Positions 8,423 to 10,414 of a stretch of DNA of 10,414 nt are shown here, piece by piece. A model generated the notes under the pieces. It saw only the letters and a list, made by a program, of their open reading frames with translations. It had not been told where the DNA came from and did not search any database. A program made the position numbers and the translations under genes. The stretch's first letter is position 1; every line of letters begins with the position of its first letter. The DNA is from DASZXJ01 sp035545895 (lineage in GTDB: Bacteria > Planctomycetota > Phycisphaerae > Tepidisphaerales > Tepidisphaeraceae): the NCBI GenBank assembly GCA_035545895.1, contig DASZXJ010000191.1, positions 1-10,414 of the forward strand, given 5' to 3'.

Positions 8423-9987
8423 CGCGCATCCCCCGATCCGGCGTATGCGCGCACGCCGCCCGTCTCGCTGCCCACAATCACCAGGCCATTCACGACTTGC
8501 GGCATGGACATCGTCAATCCCGTGCCGGGCTTGGCCTGGTCGTTCAGATAGGTTTTTTCGATGATTTTTCCGTCTTTTGCATCGAGTACCGCAAGATATC
8601 CGTCGCTGCTCACGGAATAAATTCGGGATTCCGCAAACGCACAGCCCGCAATGACTGGCGAGGTTCCGCTGACGCGCGTCCGCCAGATCACACGGCCGTC
8701 TTTTGCCGACAGCGCGACCACTTCGCCATTGCGAATCGGACAGACCAGCAAGTCATTTCGAAACGCGACAAACCCCAGCACCGAATCTTCGAACGGTGTT
8801 TGCCACTTGATCTGGCCGGTCTTGCGGTCCATCGCAGTGACCAGGCCGCGCGCATCTTTGTTGGAATGAACCACATCCCCGTTGCCGCCGCCGGAAATGA
8901 CCAATTCACCCGCCAGCGTGATCGGGCCAGTGACCGGCACCTCCACCGCCGTTTTCCATGCGATGCGTTCGATCTTTTTCGACTGCAATTCCTCGGGCAA
9001 ATCACTGCGAAGCGCGACCACCGCGTTGCCGTTGAAACCGCTGCCGATGTAAACCATTCCGGTTTCATCGATGGCTGGCGCGCTTTCGGCATCATTCACC
9101 GTTTGCCGCCAGAGTTCCTTTCCATCGGAAATTCGAACAGCAAGGACAAATCCCGGATCGCCCGTGGGTTTGCCGGTCTTGCCTTCGATCGCGCCGGCGC
9201 CGACAACCACGATATCCCCGGAAATGGCCGGGGATGATTCGATGTGAATCGACGTTTTGACCGACCAGCGAAGCTTGCCCGTTGACGTATCGAAACAAAG
9301 CAGGGCACAGTCGCGGTCTTCGTGCAGGCCCTGGCCGATGATCAGATTTTTACCGTCCGCCGTGATCGCGGGCGAACTGAAGAAGGGCTTGAGCAATTCA
9401 TCGCCCAGCCGGGTGGTTTCCCAGATCGTCTTGCCGGTTTCAAAATCCACGCACGCAAGCAGCCCGGTGTAGCCGCCCAGGTCGGACTGACAGCCCGCGA
9501 CATACACCCGATTGCCGAATACAGCCGGGTCGGAAAGAAACATTGTATCTTCCGGCTGATAACTCCAAAGCCTGGCCAGATGAATCGGCGCGATGTTTCC
9601 ATCGAACGATGCTCGAGAAAAATCGTGTCCCAACACCACGGCCTGTCCGTTTTTTGCGGGTTCAGTGGCCGGCGTGGGAATGGCCGCCAGCGCCTGGCGA
9701 GCCAGAATGTCCTCCGCGACTTTTGCCCAGTCATAGTGGGCCGGTGGTTGCGATGCATTTTGGCGCGCCGCGCGAACGGGCGATGTGAAAATCAGCCAGC
9801 CCAGCCCGCAGATTCCCATGAGGCATGAAACCGACATTCCAACAACCATCGGTTTTTCCCGGCAAAGCCGGATCAATTCGCGCGGTTTTAAGATGATCGC
9901 GACCACACTGGTAACGGCTGCCACCAGCGTCGGCAGCACGGCTGCGCCGGCACTGACAAAAATGGGAACAACGCCTAGCGATTGCAT
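8419..9987 (-). CDS. Membrane-anchored PQQ/BamB-like beta-propeller protein
   Basis: This 522-residue protein is probably a scaffold or binding partner and shows no catalytic motif I recognise. Two membrane helices (about 8-33 and 47-68) flank a basic loop, KPRELIRLCREK (34-45). By the positive-inside rule the loop is cytosolic, so the C-terminal propeller lies outside the membrane. After a linker (about 70-135), PQQ-type blades recur with the signature 'D-x-x-T/D-G-K-x-x-W': CVDFETGKTIWETT (179-192), CFDTSTGKLRWSV (231-243), AVRISDGKELWRQTV (283-297), AMDRKTGQIKWQTPF (385-399), ALSAKDGRVIWRTRV (425-439) and VLDAKDGKIIEKTY (467-480), plus a weaker one near 340-347. That makes about seven blades. 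The propeller resembles the family of outer-membrane assembly factor BamB and quinoprotein dehydrogenases, but dehydrogenase residues are not evident and there is no lipobox. It is the first gene of an operon with the dikinase-membrane fusion (4-bp ATGA overlap). AGGA lies ten bases before the ATG. Confidence 0.85.
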   Translation of the reverse strand: MQSLGVVPIFVSAGAAVLPTLVAAVTSVVAIILKPRELIRLCREKPMVVGMSVSCLMGICGLGWLIFTSPVRAARQNASQPPAHYDWAKVAEDILARQALAAIPTPATEPAKNGQAVVLGHDFSRASFDGNIAPIHLARLWSYQPEDTMFLSDPAVFGNRVYVAGCQSDLGGYTGLLACVDFETGKTIWETTRLGDELLKPFFSSPAITADGKNLIIGQGLHEDRDCALLCFDTSTGKLRWSVKTSIHIESSPAISGDIVVVGAGAIEGKTGKPTGDPGFVLAVRISDGKELWRQTVNDAESAPAIDETGMVYIGSGFNGNAVVALRSDLPEELQSKKIERIAWKTAVEVPVTGPITLAGELVISGGGNGDVVHSNKDARGLVTAMDRKTGQIKWQTPFEDSVLGFVAFRNDLLVCPIRNGEVVALSAKDGRVIWRTRVSGTSPVIAGCAFAESRIYSVSSDGYLAVLDAKDGKIIEKTYLNDQAKPGTGLTMSMPQVVNGLVIVGSETGGVRAYAGSGDAR

Positions 9988-10040
9988 GATTCACGTATCC
10001 TAGAAGATCGAATCTGAAGACCACGTTAAGACCTTTGACG

Positions 10041-10056
10041 CATTGGACTTCCAATG
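10041..10056. promoter_or_regulatory. Perfect 16-bp inverted repeat upstream of the propeller operon
   Basis: CATTGGA (10041-10047) and TCCAATG (10050-10056) form a perfect 7-bp dyad with a 2-base centre, 54-69 bases upstream of the propeller gene start. On the - strand it contains TTGGAA followed 17 bases later by TCTTAA, a weak sigma70-like pair, so the dyad could be an operator over a -35 box. Regulator and promoter are both inferred. Confidence 0.3.
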
Positions 10057-10261
10057 GTTCGCCGCCCAGATTCGTCACGCAATCAGTTGGTTGAAGTGGG
10101 GTTTTATGGAAGAGATGGCTTTTAATTTTCCAACAATCCCCGCTGCGCTGCCAGCCGCAATGCAGGTGAATGCTGCGATCTTCCCCGTAGGAGGGTACGT
10201 TGGGATACCGCATCGTTCGCTAGGCAACCAGTGGCGGGGGTTGGCGGGGAAATTGGGATCT
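10057..10261. other. Non-coding stretch upstream of the propeller operon; no gene recognised
   Basis: Together with the flanking elements, the 427 bases from 9988 to the window end carry no gene I can support. Short open frames exist on both strands (for example a + frame ending at 10273 and a - frame ending at 10075), but they lack recognisable domains, run into or across the AATGAC array or the propeller gene, and look like chance. The stretch shows no tRNA and no clear intrinsic terminator. Confidence 0.5.
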
Positions 10262-10367
10262 AATGACCAATGACCAAGTCCCAATGACCAACAAAATCCC
10301 AATGACCATAACCTGAATGACGAATGACCAAATCCGAATGACGAATCAATGACGAAATCCGAATGAC
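10262..10367. repeat. Degenerate AATGAC short tandem array (nine copies)
   Basis: AATGAC starts at 10262, 10269, 10283, 10301, 10316, 10323, 10337, 10348 and 10362. Most distances are 7 or 14, so a 7-base unit AATGACC or AATGACG is joined in places by an AAATCC-type filler to give a 14-base period. The first half carries mostly AATGACC and the second half mostly AATGACG. Copies are too short and irregular for CRISPR. I recall arrays of the type 'TTGGTCATTGGTCATT' between genes in planctomycetes and Verrucomicrobia, where they produce spurious proteins with repeated W-S-L-x-x-G-H. The function is unknown. Confidence 0.8.
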
Positions 10368-10414
10368 GAAGATCCAGTGACCCGCGGCTCCTTTGTTGCG
10401 CCATGCCGACTCAT

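Noticed and set aside
8419..9987. PQQ-dependent alcohol/glucose dehydrogenase
   Set aside because: Only the generic blade repeat is present; the cofactor and catalytic residues of quinoprotein dehydrogenases are not seen and the protein is membrane-anchored by two helices.
10262..10367. CRISPR array
   Set aside because: Units are 6-7 bases with irregular short spacers, and no cas genes are present.
10043..10404. Short open frames on both strands near the right end as genes
   Set aside because: No domain, no convincing ribosome site, and their sequence is partly dictated by the AATGAC array (repeated W-S-L-G-H pattern on the - strand).

Overview
The window looks like a chromosomal segment of a moderately GC-rich, free-living Gram-negative-type bacterium. 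Planctomycetota is my best guess. The reasons are the type of Rho protein, the coaE-rho adjacency, the large multidomain PEP-utilising protein next to a membrane-anchored PQQ-type beta-propeller, and two kinds of intergenic repeat (a GC-rich 'TTAGC...CGCTTGCG' double hairpin and degenerate AATGAC arrays) of a style I associate with that phylum and with Verrucomicrobia. This placement is inference; no rRNA or other marker is present.

Layout. Positions 2-2117 hold housekeeping genes on the + strand: the 3' part of coaE (dephospho-CoA kinase), then rho (transcription termination factor) with a strong intrinsic terminator. The remaining genes are all on the - strand. From 4464 down to 2244 runs a two-gene signalling operon: an OmpR-type response regulator followed, with an 8-bp overlap, by a membrane histidine kinase with an unusual Arg/Gly/Pro-rich extracytoplasmic region. 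It converges on rho. The 322-bp gap upstream of the regulator (4465-4786) contains a PhoP-box-like tandem repeat, four copies of GCGATAA, and the double-hairpin repeat.

From 9987 down to 4787 runs a second two-gene operon coupled by a 4-bp ATGA overlap. The first gene encodes a beta-propeller (PQQ/BamB-like repeats) anchored by two N-terminal membrane helices. The second encodes a 1211-residue protein with an intact ATP-grasp domain and an intact phosphohistidine swivelling domain, arranged as in rifampin phosphotransferase. After these come four membrane helices, with a cytosolic charged segment between helices 2 and 3 and a roughly 180-residue extracytoplasmic domain between helices 3 and 4. 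That C-terminal part resembles the archaeal DUF106 / EMC3 / TMCO1 branch of the Oxa1/YidC insertase superfamily.

This fusion, with its propeller partner, is the best candidate for an undescribed system in the window: a membrane-protein-biogenesis-like module hard-wired to an ATP-dependent phosphohistidine dikinase. Positions 9988-10414 have no convincing gene. They hold a perfect 16-bp inverted repeat close to the propeller start and a nine-copy degenerate AATGAC array.
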